Shown: piece after piece, positions 34,300 to 42,466 of the stretch | Layout of the letters: every line of letters starts with the position of its first letter | Numbering within the stretch: position 1 is the first letter of the stretch | Assembly: GCF_001905735.1 (NCBI RefSeq) | Contig: NZ_LISW01000001.1 | Location: 1,672,411-1,736,410, forward strand | DNA: 64,000 nucleotides | Source of the DNA: Streptomyces sp. CB01249 | Lineage (GTDB): Bacteria > Actinomycetota > Actinomycetes > Streptomycetales > Streptomycetaceae | Reading direction: 5' to 3' | The notes under the pieces: generated by a model | What the model saw: the letters and a program-made list of their open reading frames with translations, nothing else | Databases searched by the model: none | What the model was told of the DNA's origin: nothing | Program-made: the position numbers and the translations under genes

Positions 34300-37200
34300 T
34301 TACCACCAGGGCTGGTTGACGCCGAACGCCCGGGTCACCGTCTGTGTGACCGTGCTGCCGTCGCTCGCCGTGACTGTCGCGCGCAGCGTGGCGTACGAGG
34401 CACGGAGCGGCGCGGTCAGCAGGGCACGCGAAGGCTTCCCGTTCCGGCCGTCGGTGACCTTCACCGTGCGCCAGGTGCCACCGTCGTCCCAGCTGACCTC
34501 CAGCTTGACGGGGCCGGTCGTGGCCTCCGCCGCCCCAGGTGCCCGCTGCACCTTCATGTCCACCAGCGTCGGCACGAGAGCCAGGGCGCGCCCCGAGTCG
34601 TCCAGGCCGTAAGGGGTGAAGCGGACGCCCATCAGCGGCAGGATCGTCCCTGCACCGTCATCGGTGTCCGAGTCGAACGCCCACTCCGACTGGACGCGGG
34701 TGGACAGCGCGGCGTAGTCCTGGTCGCGGGTGATGTCCGCGTTCAGGGTGTAACGACCGGGCCCGGCCGGGACGGTGATCGTCTTCCCGCTGCCGATCGC
34801 GTCCCAGCTGCTCACCCGCTGCCCGTCCTTGGCCAGGGTGAGGGTGCCGGTCGCCCCCCAGTCGGAGCCGCCGCGCGTGCCGTCGCCGTCGGCGAACCAC
34901 GGAGTCCCGGCCCAGACCATGGAGTTGTTCACCCGGTACGCGGGCGCCGCCGGAAGTGCCGGGCCGACCACCGCTGCCGCGAAGTCCAGCCGGTGCACCG
35001 AGTGCCCGTCGAACGTCTCCGTCGAGGTCGCCATGGACTGACGGCCGGCGACGTTGGCCCGGTCGAGCCACTCACCGGGCGTCCGGTAGTCCCGTACGAC
35101 CGAAGGGAAGCGGACCGACTGGTCCACGAAGAGCGGCAGCAGCACGTCGTCGTCCGGAGTGGCCGCCGTCGTGCCCGCCGCGGGAGCCCCCTGCGCGTTG
35201 AAGTGCTCGCGCACCTCCGTCAGGTCACCACGCCTCACCGAGAACGACGGCTTCGCCGGGACGCCGTCGTTCCAGGTGCGCGCCACATGGTAGAAGAACG
35301 GGCTGGGCGCCTGCGAGGACGCGCCCTCGGCCGCGAACACCGCGAACGTACGGTACGTGGCGTCCTTGTCCGCGAACGGCGTGGCGTACAGGGACTGCCC
35401 CGAGCGCTCACCGTTGGTGACGACGCTCAGGGTGTACGACCCGGTGCCCGCGGGCACGGCCAGCGCGGCCTGCACGGCCGTCGCCCGCGCCGCGTCGTCG
35501 TGCACATCGGCACCGACCGGTACGGCGGTGCGCGCGTCCAGGTCGACATCGGTGTCCGCGAGCGGGGTCACCGAGGTGACGGCCATGGTGGTGCTGGCGT
35601 GGTCCGTCCCGGCGGCGCTCGTGATCGACATCCCGACCCAGTACTGGGCCTCCGGCACCGTCACCGAACCGGTTCCGGAGGTGATGCGGACCGGGTAGCG
35701 GTCACCGGTCCAGCGGTTCACCATCAGCGCCGAACCGGTCGCCGGAGTGCCGTCCCGCTGCTCCGCGTGGAGCGTGACCCGGTGGCTGGGCACGACGCTG
35801 TCGACCGCGAGGACCGTGCGGGTGACGGGCTGCCCGCCCTTCGAAGCGGTGAGCACCGCGGACCACGGGCCGTGCGGCAGCAGGGCGGCACGGGTGGTGA
35901 CGGTGGCCGTGGCGCTGCCGTGCGCCGGGACGGTGACCTGGTCGCGGTCCACCGAGAACTGCTCCGCGTTGCCCGGCTGGGCGGTCGGCGACAGCGGCTT
36001 CTCGACGGCCAGGTCGAGCGTGGTGGCGCTGTCACCGGAGTTGGTGAAGGTGACGGTGTGCTCGGTGTCCTTGCCCGCCCCGTCCGCCCAGCCCGCGGTG
36101 GTCGTCAGGTTCGCCGGTGACGCGAGGACCGTCTGCCGCTCGGCGCGGGCCGCGTCCACCCGGCCGGTGCCCTGCTGGTACGCGGACCGCTTCGCGTTCG
36201 GCACCGCGCTGTTCATGAGCGCGGTCTTGATCTGCTCACCGCTCCAGCCGGGGTGCGCCTGGGCGACCAGCGCGGCGGCGCCCGCCACATGCGGGGTCGC
36301 CATCGACGTACCGCTCTTGGAGGTGTGTCCGCCGCCCATCTTCGCCGCCACGATGGCGACCCCGGGCGCGGTGAGGTCCGGCTTCACCGCGTTGTCGCTC
36401 GGGCGCGGGCCCCGGCTGGAGAACGGGGCGAGCTCGTCCTTTGAGTCGACGGCGCCCACGGCCAGCGCGGCGTTCGCGATGGCGGGTGCGCCGACGGTGC
36501 CGGTGCCGTACTCGCCGTCGTTGCCTGCGGCGACGACGAAGAGCGTGCCGGTGCTCGCCGACAGGTCGTTGATGACGGCGATCGCCGGATCCGTCTCGTC
36601 GGCCGGTCCGCCCAGGCTGAGGTTGACCACCTTGGCGTGCACGGTGTTGACCGCCCAGTCGATGCCCGCCAGCAGCGCGGACGTCGGGCACAGGCCGGTG
36701 CTGTCGCACACCTTGCCCACGGCGAGCGAGGCGTCCGGGGCGACACCCCGGTACGTGCCGTCGACCCCGGCGATCGTGGAGGCCACGTGCGTGCCGTGGC
36801 CGTTGTCGTCCTCCGCGCTGTCACCGCCGAGGAAGTTCGCCGAGACGGTGACCCGGCCCGCCAGGTCCGGATGGTCGGAGTCGTAACCGCTGTCGAGGAC
36901 GGCAACGGTGACGCCCTTGCCGGTGTAGCCGTCGGCCCAGGCCTGCGGGGCGTTGATCTGCGGCACGCTCTTGTCGAGGGCGACGCGCAGCCGCCCATCG
37001 AGCCAGAGCTTGGTCACACCGCCCGCCAGCGAGCGCCCGGCACCCTTGGTCAGGCGCTTCCAGGTGGTGGCCGCGTCCGCGCCGTCGTCCGGGCCGAGCG
37101 CGGTCAGGCCGAGCCGGGCGATGGCCCGCCCGGGCCGCGCAGCACCGCCGACGGCGTCCCGCGCCCGGCTCGCGGCGGTCGTGCCCCTGCCGTGCTGGAC

Positions 37201-37599
37201 GATCACGCCCAGCGCGCCCCGAGCGGTGGCCCCCTTGACGCCGTACCCCGCGTCCAGCAGGGCGCCGATGTCGAAGAGCCGGGGGTCGAGGCGTCCGGCG
37301 GCGAGCAGCGGCTCGGCATCCTCCGGTACGACGCTGAGGTCGCCGTCGCCCACCGAAGCGGTGGTGAAGGAGACCCCCTCGCGTCCGGCGGCCGGGGTGA
37401 CCGTCGCCGAGCGGAGATCGTCGCCGGCGCGTTCGACGGTCACCGAGTCGCCGGTGGGCAACGGCACGCTGAGCGTGGTGACGGTGGTGGCCGCACGCGG
37501 GGCGGCGGACGGGGCGTCCGGCCCCGCCGCGTGTGCGGCACTGACGGGTATGAGCGCCGCCACCAGACCGGCGGCAGCCGCGATGCATCTGACCTGCAC
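34300..37599 (-). CDS. Secreted S8 subtilisin, large multidomain (copy C, different subfamily)
   Basis: A 1099-residue exported protease. GTG 37599, eight bases after GGGGG, is preferred to the in-frame TTG 37614. The signal peptide ends at VSAAHA. A long pro-region reaches about residue 205. The S8 domain has Asp236 (VLDSGYDSDHPDL), His268 (NGHGTHVASTIAG), Asn in VVAAGNDGEYG and Ser432 (SGTSMATPHVAGAA). About 600 residues of beta-sandwich sequence follow, without the malectin or CNA-B features of copies A and B. It belongs to the SCO-type actinobacterial 1,050-1,250 residue subtilisins. It is separated from the LuxR-type gene by a hairpin. Confidence 0.9.
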   Translation of the reverse strand: MQVRCIAAAAGLVAALIPVSAAHAAGPDAPSAAPRAATTVTTLSVPLPTGDSVTVERAGDDLRSATVTPAAGREGVSFTTASVGDGDLSVVPEDAEPLLAAGRLDPRLFDIGALLDAGYGVKGATARGALGVIVQHGRGTTAASRARDAVGGAARPGRAIARLGLTALGPDDGADAATTWKRLTKGAGRSLAGGVTKLWLDGRLRVALDKSVPQINAPQAWADGYTGKGVTVAVLDSGYDSDHPDLAGRVTVSANFLGGDSAEDDNGHGTHVASTIAGVDGTYRGVAPDASLAVGKVCDSTGLCPTSALLAGIDWAVNTVHAKVVNLSLGGPADETDPAIAVINDLSASTGTLFVVAAGNDGEYGTGTVGAPAIANAALAVGAVDSKDELAPFSSRGPRPSDNAVKPDLTAPGVAIVAAKMGGGHTSKSGTSMATPHVAGAAALVAQAHPGWSGEQIKTALMNSAVPNAKRSAYQQGTGRVDAARAERQTVLASPANLTTTAGWADGAGKDTEHTVTFTNSGDSATTLDLAVEKPLSPTAQPGNAEQFSVDRDQVTVPAHGSATATVTTRAALLPHGPWSAVLTASKGGQPVTRTVLAVDSVVPSHRVTLHAEQRDGTPATGSALMVNRWTGDRYPVRITSGTGSVTVPEAQYWVGMSITSAAGTDHASTTMAVTSVTPLADTDVDLDARTAVPVGADVHDDAARATAVQAALAVPAGTGSYTLSVVTNGERSGQSLYATPFADKDATYRTFAVFAAEGASSQAPSPFFYHVARTWNDGVPAKPSFSVRRGDLTEVREHFNAQGAPAAGTTAATPDDDVLLPLFVDQSVRFPSVVRDYRTPGEWLDRANVAGRQSMATSTETFDGHSVHRLDFAAAVVGPALPAAPAYRVNNSMVWAGTPWFADGDGTRGGSDWGATGTLTLAKDGQRVSSWDAIGSGKTITVPAGPGRYTLNADITRDQDYAALSTRVQSEWAFDSDTDDGAGTILPLMGVRFTPYGLDDSGRALALVPTLVDMKVQRAPGAAEATTGPVKLEVSWDDGGTWRTVKVTDGRNGKPSRALLTAPLRASYATLRATVTASDGSTVTQTVTRAFGVNQPWW

Positions 37600-37674
37600 G
37601 GAGAGAACCCCCAAGGATCACAGAAGCGAGAACGCCCTGATCCTGGCAGCGCATCACCGGTCAACGGCCTCCCC

Positions 37675-37691
37675 GAGTTGGCGACTTGACG
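37675..37691 (-). promoter_or_regulatory. Conserved upstream word of the protease genes (copy 2)
   Basis: GAGTTGGCGACTTGACG, 76 bp upstream of the subtilisin copy C start, matches 33318-33334 at 15 of 17 positions in the same orientation. Between the word and each start lies a second similar stretch, of the form CCG(G/T)TGAC...GGTG..GC.CT.CCA, possibly the promoter itself. Confidence 0.5.
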
Positions 37692-37719
37692 ACGCGTCGC
37701 AGACCCGCCACGCCGCGCG

Positions 37720-38319
37720 TCAGCCGTGGAGCGATGCGTCTCCCGGGCTCCCGGCCACGAAGCGCTGCCCCGCGGCGATCTCGTCGGCCACCACCGACCA
37801 CACCGACTCCTCGTCCCCGAAGGGCAGCGGGTCCACCTCGCTCGTCGTCCGCCGGATGTGCTCCACCTCGCGGTCCAGACGCTCGAAGCCGGCCTCCTCG
37901 TCGGCGTCTTCACCGCTGAAGGCGAACTCCTCCAGCAGCCGCTGCAACCGCAGGGTCACGTGGACGAGGGAAGAGACATCCGAGTGCAGCGGTTGGGCGG
38001 TGCCCTCATCAGGGTCGAAGGCGTGCACGGCCCCGGAGGCCGGATCGAGTGCGAGGTGCGCGTTGAGCAGCCACCCGATCACCGGCCACTCGCCCGCCTC
38101 CTCGTCGGCCTCTGCCACCTCCCGTACGCGGGGGAGGAGGCCCGACTCCGGATCGGGGTCCCGGAGCGAGAGCGTCCCGGTGGGCGCGCCCACGGTGTGC
38201 AGGAGGCGGGCGCCCTCGGTGCGGGCGGTTCCGGGCGGAAACGCGGCGGCGGGCAGGGTGGCGATCCGGTCCTCGCCGAAGAGGGCGACCAGTTGGGTAC
38301 GGGTGACGGTAAACAGCAC
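37720..38319 (-). CDS. SUKH-4-like immunity protein
   Basis: A 199-residue protein from GTG 38319, with GGAG upstream. The opening LFTVTRTQLVALFGEDRIATLPAAAFPPGTARTEGARLLHTVGAPTG is typical of the Streptomyces SUKH-4 family, grouped with immunity proteins of polymorphic toxin systems because of the SUKH (SMI1/KNR4) fold. The acidic C-terminal helices (EDADEEAGFERLDREVEHIRR) fit the family. No toxin or nucleic-acid deaminase gene is adjacent, so it is an orphan; many SUKH-4 genes in Streptomyces are. Confidence 0.75.
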   Translation of the reverse strand: MLFTVTRTQLVALFGEDRIATLPAAAFPPGTARTEGARLLHTVGAPTGTLSLRDPDPESGLLPRVREVAEADEEAGEWPVIGWLLNAHLALDPASGAVHAFDPDEGTAQPLHSDVSSLVHVTLRLQRLLEEFAFSGEDADEEAGFERLDREVEHIRRTTSEVDPLPFGDEESVWSVVADEIAAGQRFVAGSPGDASLHG

Positions 38320-38433
38320 GGCGGGGCTCCGGAATCGGCGGCAGGCGGGCGAAGGGCAAGCGGAACAGCATCGTTCACGAGGGGAGTCGCAGTGCCCGGG
38401 GCTCCCGACGAGCGGTGGAGTACGGTGCCGACC

Positions 38434-38973
38434 ATGGCTGAACCGAGCTTCCTGCCCTGGCCGCCCGCACCGATACACACCGCACGGCTCGTGCTGCGCG
38501 AGTCCGAGAGCCGGGATCGTCCGGCCTTCGTGGAGCTGTTCGCCTCACCGGAGGTGCACACTTACCTCGGCGGTGCCCGCCCGCGCGACGAGTGTGAGCG
38601 TGCCCTGCCCGAGACGCCGGGGAGGCGCCCCGGGCACTTCGTGATCGAGCTCGACGGGGCGATGATCGGCACCGTCGAGCTCAAACGGCGCGATCTGGAA
38701 CAGCCGGGCGCGGTCCGCCCGGACGCCGGGCAGGCCGAGCTGGGCTACCTGCTGCTGCCGGAGGCATGGGGCCGGGGGTACGCCGCCGAGGCGTGCGCGG
38801 CGGTCCTCGACCGGTTTGCCGAGACGTGCCCCGGCGAACCCGTGGTGCTCTTCACCCAGACCGCCAACGCCCCCTCCATGCGCCTCGCCGAGAAGCTCGG
38901 CTTCACCGGGATCCACCGCTTCGAGGCGTGGGGGGCCGAGCAGTGGATGGGCGTACGCCACCCGGCCGCGTAA
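38434..38973 (+). CDS. GNAT acetyltransferase, RimJ/RimL-like
   Basis: A 179-residue protein opening with TARLVLRESESRDRPAFVELFASPEVHTYLGG, as RimJ/RimL and related N-acetyltransferases do. The acetyl-CoA region is AELGYLLLPEAWGRGYAAEACAAVL, and the C-terminal part is NAPSMRLAEKLGFTGIHRF. The acceptor (a small amine, an antibiotic or a protein N-terminus) cannot be told. TACGGT lies seven bases before the ATG, as in leaderless promoters. Divergent from the SUKH-4 gene. Confidence 0.88.
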   Translation: MAEPSFLPWPPAPIHTARLVLRESESRDRPAFVELFASPEVHTYLGGARPRDECERALPETPGRRPGHFVIELDGAMIGTVELKRRDLEQPGAVRPDAGQAELGYLLLPEAWGRGYAAEACAAVLDRFAETCPGEPVVLFTQTANAPSMRLAEKLGFTGIHRFEAWGAEQWMGVRHPAA

Positions 38974-38992
38974 CCCGGTCACACCACCGCTG

Positions 38993-39403
38993 TCAGGCGT
39001 CGAGCACGGCGGCGACCGCCTCGATCTCGACCAGCTGATCCGCGTAACCGAGCACGGTGACGCCCATCAGCGTGCTGGGCACGTCATGGTCGCCGAAGGT
39101 GTCCCGGACCACCTGCCAGGCCGCCACCAGGTCCTCCTGGCGGCTCGACGCCACGAGCACCCGGGTGCTGATGACGTCCTGGAGCGACGCGCCGGCGGCA
39201 CGGAGGGCGACCTCCATGTTCTCGACGGCCTTGAGCGCCTGGCCCGCGTAGTCCCCGACCGCCGCCGTCGAACCGTCTTCGTTCAGCGGGCACGCCCCGG
39301 CGAGAAAGATCAGCCGGGACTCGGCGGGCGCCGTGGCCGCGTACGCGTACTCGGCGACGTCGGAGAGGGCGGCCGAGCGGATCAGGGTGACGGCGCGGGG
39401 CAT
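38993..39403 (-). CDS. RidA-family (YjgF/Rid) protein
   Basis: A 136-residue Rid protein. It has the family core: FLAGACPLNEDGS, GDYAGQALKAVENMEVALRAAGASLQDVISTRVLVAS and a C-terminal VEIEAVAAVL. The arginine of STRVLV and the glutamate of VEIEAV are the catalytic pair used by RidA to hydrolyse reactive enamine/imine intermediates. It lies 73 bp after the ThuA gene on the same strand and may share its transcript. Confidence 0.88.
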   Translation of the reverse strand: MPRAVTLIRSAALSDVAEYAYAATAPAESRLIFLAGACPLNEDGSTAAVGDYAGQALKAVENMEVALRAAGASLQDVISTRVLVASSRQEDLVAAWQVVRDTFGDHDVPSTLMGVTVLGYADQLVEIEAVAAVLDA

Positions 39404-39476
39404 GGTGCGGGGTCCAATCGCGTAGGGAGCCGAACCCGGACATCCTGCCAACGATCCATGAGCCCGTCCTCTCCTT

Positions 39477-40172
39477 TTACGCTGCTACGCGGACGTCCTG
39501 CTGAGCCGCCCAGCGCAGCCCGCCCAGCAGATGTGCGCGGAACGCCGGGTCCGTGTACGCGGCCTCCGCGTGTCCGAGGGCCGTGTAGAACGAGCGGCCC
39601 GCCCCGGACTCCCGGCACCAGACCAAGGGGTGGTCGGCCCCCATGCCCCCGCCTTCGTAACCGGTCTCGGCGATCGTCGCCAGGACCCGCACCCCGGGCA
39701 GGTGGCGCGGGTTGCTCCGGAAGTCGTACCACTCGTCGCTCCGGTCCCAGCGCGGCGGCAGATGGCGCGTCGCCGGATGGTCCGGGTCCTCGATCAGCAC
39801 GGTGCCGGGCTGGAAGGCGGGGTGCCCGGCGAAGCGCGCACCGAGCAGCTCCCCGTAGTACGGCCAGTCGTACTCGGTGCACGCGGCGGAGTGGACCCCC
39901 ATGAAGCCGCCGCCGTCGGCGAGCCGGCGCCGGAGCGCGTCCCGCCCGTCCGGGGTGAGCACGTCCCCGCTGGTGGACAGGAAGACCACCGCACTGCGCC
40001 CCGCCAGGGACGCGTCGGTGAACACCGAGGGGTCCTCGGAGCACTCCACTCCGAACCCGTGCTCCTCGCCGAGCTCGCGCAGGGCCGCCCGCCCGGCGGG
40101 GATCGAGTCATGGCGGTAGGCCGTGGTGCGGGTGAAGACGAGAACGTCCGACAGGCGGCCGGTACGGGGCAT
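39477..40172 (-). CDS. ThuA-like (trehalose utilisation type) domain protein
   Basis: A 231-residue class I glutamine-amidotransferase-like fold protein. DVLVFTRTTAYRHDSIPAGRAALRELGEEHGF, SAVVFLSTSGDVLTPDGRDALRRRLADGGGFMGVHSA and SFYTALGHAEAAYTDPAFRAHLLGGLRWA are the standard ThuA blocks. The family is linked to 3-keto-sugar metabolism, but the precise reaction is not established for most members. No trehalose or sugar-transport genes are near. Confidence 0.9.
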   Translation of the reverse strand: MPRTGRLSDVLVFTRTTAYRHDSIPAGRAALRELGEEHGFGVECSEDPSVFTDASLAGRSAVVFLSTSGDVLTPDGRDALRRRLADGGGFMGVHSAACTEYDWPYYGELLGARFAGHPAFQPGTVLIEDPDHPATRHLPPRWDRSDEWYDFRSNPRHLPGVRVLATIAETGYEGGGMGADHPLVWCRESGAGRSFYTALGHAEAAYTDPAFRAHLLGGLRWAAQQDVRVAA

Positions 40173-40309
40173 GCTGCGACTCCGGGGTCCGGATGGTGCA
40201 CGAGGGCGACGGTCACCCGCAGTCTGCCCCGGAGGGCGGGCACCCCACGCGTACGTACCGGTTGGGCAACCGTTCGAACCCTCACGGCCTCCCGGCCCGG
40301 GCGCGTCCC

Positions 40310-40315
40310 TAGACT
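40310..40315 (+). promoter_or_regulatory. -10 box of a probably leaderless promoter
   Basis: TAGACT ends seven bases before ATG 40322. A transcript starting at the expected distance would begin at the ATG itself. No ribosome binding site is present, in agreement with a leaderless mRNA. No convincing -35 hexamer is visible. Confidence 0.4.
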
Positions 40316-40321
40316 CGCGGC

Positions 40322-40546
40322 ATGAACAACCTCACGTGCACCCACTGCGGAACCGTCGGCCTGGACGACGGCTTCATCGAGGACGCCGGCGAGCACTCGC
40401 GCGGGTACGCCCGCTGGATCGAGGGCGCGCTGGAACGCGGGGTCTTCGGCGGCGCCAAGCGCATGGGCCGGCCGCGCCGGCAGATCGAGGCGTTCCGCTG
40501 CCCCAAGTGCGGACACCTCGACCTGTTCGCCACCAACCCCGTGTAG
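40322..40546 (+). CDS. Small zinc-ribbon protein
   Basis: A 74-residue protein with two CxxC knuckles, CTHC at residues 6-9 and CPKC near 59-62, separated by a basic stretch (GGAKRMGRPRRQIEAFR). This fits a zinc ribbon of the DUF6487/PF20097 kind. It could bind nucleic acid or protein. It probably comes from a leaderless transcript starting at the ATG. Confidence 0.8.
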   Translation: MNNLTCTHCGTVGLDDGFIEDAGEHSRGYARWIEGALERGVFGGAKRMGRPRRQIEAFRCPKCGHLDLFATNPV

Positions 40547-40576
40547 GGCCCGCCCGTCCGGCCGACGCCCCCGTTT

Positions 40577-40597
40577 CGGATACGCCGACGATATGCG
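40577..40597. promoter_or_regulatory. Direct-repeat operator upstream of the OmpR-type regulator gene
   Basis: On the minus strand this is CGCATATCG-TCG-GCGTATCCG, i.e. GCATATC and GCGTATC in direct repeat with an 11-bp period. It matches 42400-42420 in 18 of 21 positions. It lies just upstream of a TAGCAT -10 box (40606-40611) six bases before the response-regulator ATG. OmpR-family regulators bind such direct repeats. Confidence 0.65.
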
Positions 40598-40617
40598 GCG
40601 GCTCGTAGCATGACCGC

Positions 40618-41313
40618 ATGCGCGTGCTGATCGTCGAGGATGAACCGTATATGGCGGAAGCCATCCGCGATGGTCTGCGCCTGGAGGCCATCGCGGCCGA
40701 CATCGCGGGCGACGGCGACACCGCGCTCGAACTGCTGGGCATCAACAGCTACGACATCGCGGTCCTCGACCGGGACGTTCCCGGGCCCTCCGGCGACGAG
40801 ATCGCCCAGCGGATCGTCGCCTCCGGGAGCGGTATGCCGATCCTGATGCTCACCGCCGCCGACCGTCTGGACGACAAGGCGTCCGGCTTCGGGCTCGGTG
40901 CCGACGACTACCTGACCAAACCCTTCGCCATGCGGGAGCTGGTGCTCAGGCTCCGGGCGCTCGACCGCAGACGCGCGCACAGCCGGCCGCCCGTGCAGGA
41001 GGTGGCGGGCCTGCGCCTGGACCCCTTTCGCCGCGAGACCTACCGCGACGGCCGGTACGTCGCGCTGACCCGTAAACAGTTCGCGGTCCTCGAAGTCCTC
41101 GTCGCCGCGGAAGGCGGTGTCGTCAGCGCCGAGGAACTGCTGCAACGGGCGTGGGACGAGAACGCGGACCCGTTCACCAACGCCGTACGCATCACCGTCT
41201 CCGCCCTGCGCAAGCGGCTCGGCGAGCCGTGGATCATCGCCACCGTGCCGGGCGTCGGCTACCGCATCGACACCGCTCCGGGCCCGGGCGGCGAGGCGAC
41301 CGGCCGTGGCTAG
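40618..41313 (+). CDS. OmpR-family response regulator
   Basis: A 231-residue regulator. The receiver domain shows LIVEDEPYMAEAIRDGL, phosphoacceptor Asp in AVLDRDVPGPSGDEIA (near residue 52) and DDYLTKPF (Lys near 100). The winged-helix effector domain ends with NAVRITVSALRKRLG...ATVPGVGYRID. The LDRDVPG wording is common in Streptomyces regulators of cell-envelope genes. It overlaps the kinase gene, and TAGCAT six bases before ATG suggests a leaderless mRNA. The 11-bp direct repeats at 40577-40597 and 42400-42420 are its likely targets. Confidence 0.93.
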   Translation: MRVLIVEDEPYMAEAIRDGLRLEAIAADIAGDGDTALELLGINSYDIAVLDRDVPGPSGDEIAQRIVASGSGMPILMLTAADRLDDKASGFGLGADDYLTKPFAMRELVLRLRALDRRRAHSRPPVQEVAGLRLDPFRRETYRDGRYVALTRKQFAVLEVLVAAEGGVVSAEELLQRAWDENADPFTNAVRITVSALRKRLGEPWIIATVPGVGYRIDTAPGPGGEATGRG

Positions 41314-42385
41314 ACAGCCCGGCATGAGCATCCGCCTCAAGCTCACCCTCAGCTACACCGGGTTCGTCCTGCTGGCGGGCATCCTGATGCTCGTCACCGG
41401 ATGGCTGTTCCTGACGCGCGTACCGCACATCGGGCTGGTCTTCGTGCCCGACTACCAACTCGCCGTCGCAAGCGACTTCGCCCCGCTGGCCGCCGTGACG
41501 CTCTCGTTCCTGCTGGTGTTCGGCCTCGCCGGAGGCTGGTTCCTCGCCGGCCGCATGCTCGCCCCGCTCAACAGCATCACGCAGGCCACCCGCACCGCCG
41601 CCACCGGCTCGCTGTCCCACCGCATCCAACTGCCCGGACGCCAGGACGAGTTCCGTGAGCTCGCCGACGCCTTCGACGCAATGCTCGCCCAACTCGAAGC
41701 GCACGTGGGCGAACAACAGAGGTTCGCCGCCAACGCCTCGCACGAACTGCGCACCCCGCTCGCCACGACGAAAGCGCTGCTCGACGTCGCCCGGGCCGAC
41801 CCGGCCCGCGCCACCGACCCGCTCATCGACCGCCTCCACACCGTCAACACCCGGGCCATCGACCTCACCGAGGCGCTGCTCCTGCTCAGCCGGGCGGACC
41901 GGCAGACCTTCACGCGCGAGGACGTCGACCTCTCCCTCGTGGCGGAGGAGGCGACCGAAACGCTGCTGCCGCTCGCCGAGAAACAGAAGGTCACCCTGGA
42001 GACCGACGGCGACATTGCCCCCACGACCGGCTCGCCCGCCCTCCTGCTCCAGCTGACCACCAACCTCGTGCACAACGGGATCGTCCACAACCGGCCCGGA
42101 CCCGGCAGCGTACGGGTCACCACCGAGGCCCGCCCGTACACCGTGGTGCTCACCGTCGAGAACACCGGCGAACCCGTGCCCCCGGACCTCGTCCCCCACC
42201 TCACCGAACCGTTCCAGCGCGGCACCGAACGCGTGCACACCGACCACCCCGGGGCAGGGCTCGGACTGGCCATCGTCCGGTCCATCACCCACGCCCACCA
42301 CGGCACACTCACCCTCACCGCGCGCCCCGGCGGCGGACTCCGCGTCACGGTCGAGCTACCAGCCGCCGCCACACCGCGACCCTGA
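41306..42385 (+). CDS. Sensor histidine kinase of the OmpR-type pair
   Basis: A kinase of 359 residues from GTG 41306 (GAGG upstream, eight-base overlap with the regulator), or 353 from ATG 41324. Two membrane helices (about 17-38 and 60-85) enclose a very short extracytoplasmic loop, so it may sense within the membrane. A HAMP domain follows (LAPLNSITQATRTAATGSLSHRI), then HisKA with the phosphorylated His in NASHELRTPLATTKALLD, then HATPase_c with NLVHNGIVHN, ENTGEPVP and GAGLGLAIVRSI. A VanZ gene follows, and envelope or glycopeptide-type stress is a reasonable guess for the signal. Confidence 0.9.
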   Translation: MARQPGMSIRLKLTLSYTGFVLLAGILMLVTGWLFLTRVPHIGLVFVPDYQLAVASDFAPLAAVTLSFLLVFGLAGGWFLAGRMLAPLNSITQATRTAATGSLSHRIQLPGRQDEFRELADAFDAMLAQLEAHVGEQQRFAANASHELRTPLATTKALLDVARADPARATDPLIDRLHTVNTRAIDLTEALLLLSRADRQTFTREDVDLSLVAEEATETLLPLAEKQKVTLETDGDIAPTTGSPALLLQLTTNLVHNGIVHNRPGPGSVRVTTEARPYTVVLTVENTGEPVPPDLVPHLTEPFQRGTERVHTDHPGAGLGLAIVRSITHAHHGTLTLTARPGGGLRVTVELPAAATPRP

Positions 42386-42399
42386 CCGCACCTCGGCCG

Positions 42400-42420
42400 C
42401 GCATATCGCCCGCGTATCGA
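42400..42420. promoter_or_regulatory. Direct-repeat operator upstream of vanZ-like gene
   Basis: CGCATATCG-CCC-GCGTATCGA repeats GCATATC/GCGTATC with 11-bp period and continues into GCGCATACG, giving a third, weaker copy. It matches the site in front of the response-regulator gene at 18 of 21 positions. A CATACG box at 42427-42432 may be the -10 element. Confidence 0.65.
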
Positions 42421-42466
42421 AATGCGCATACGCCCTCGCAACCGCCCCGCGTGTGGAGTGGAGGGC

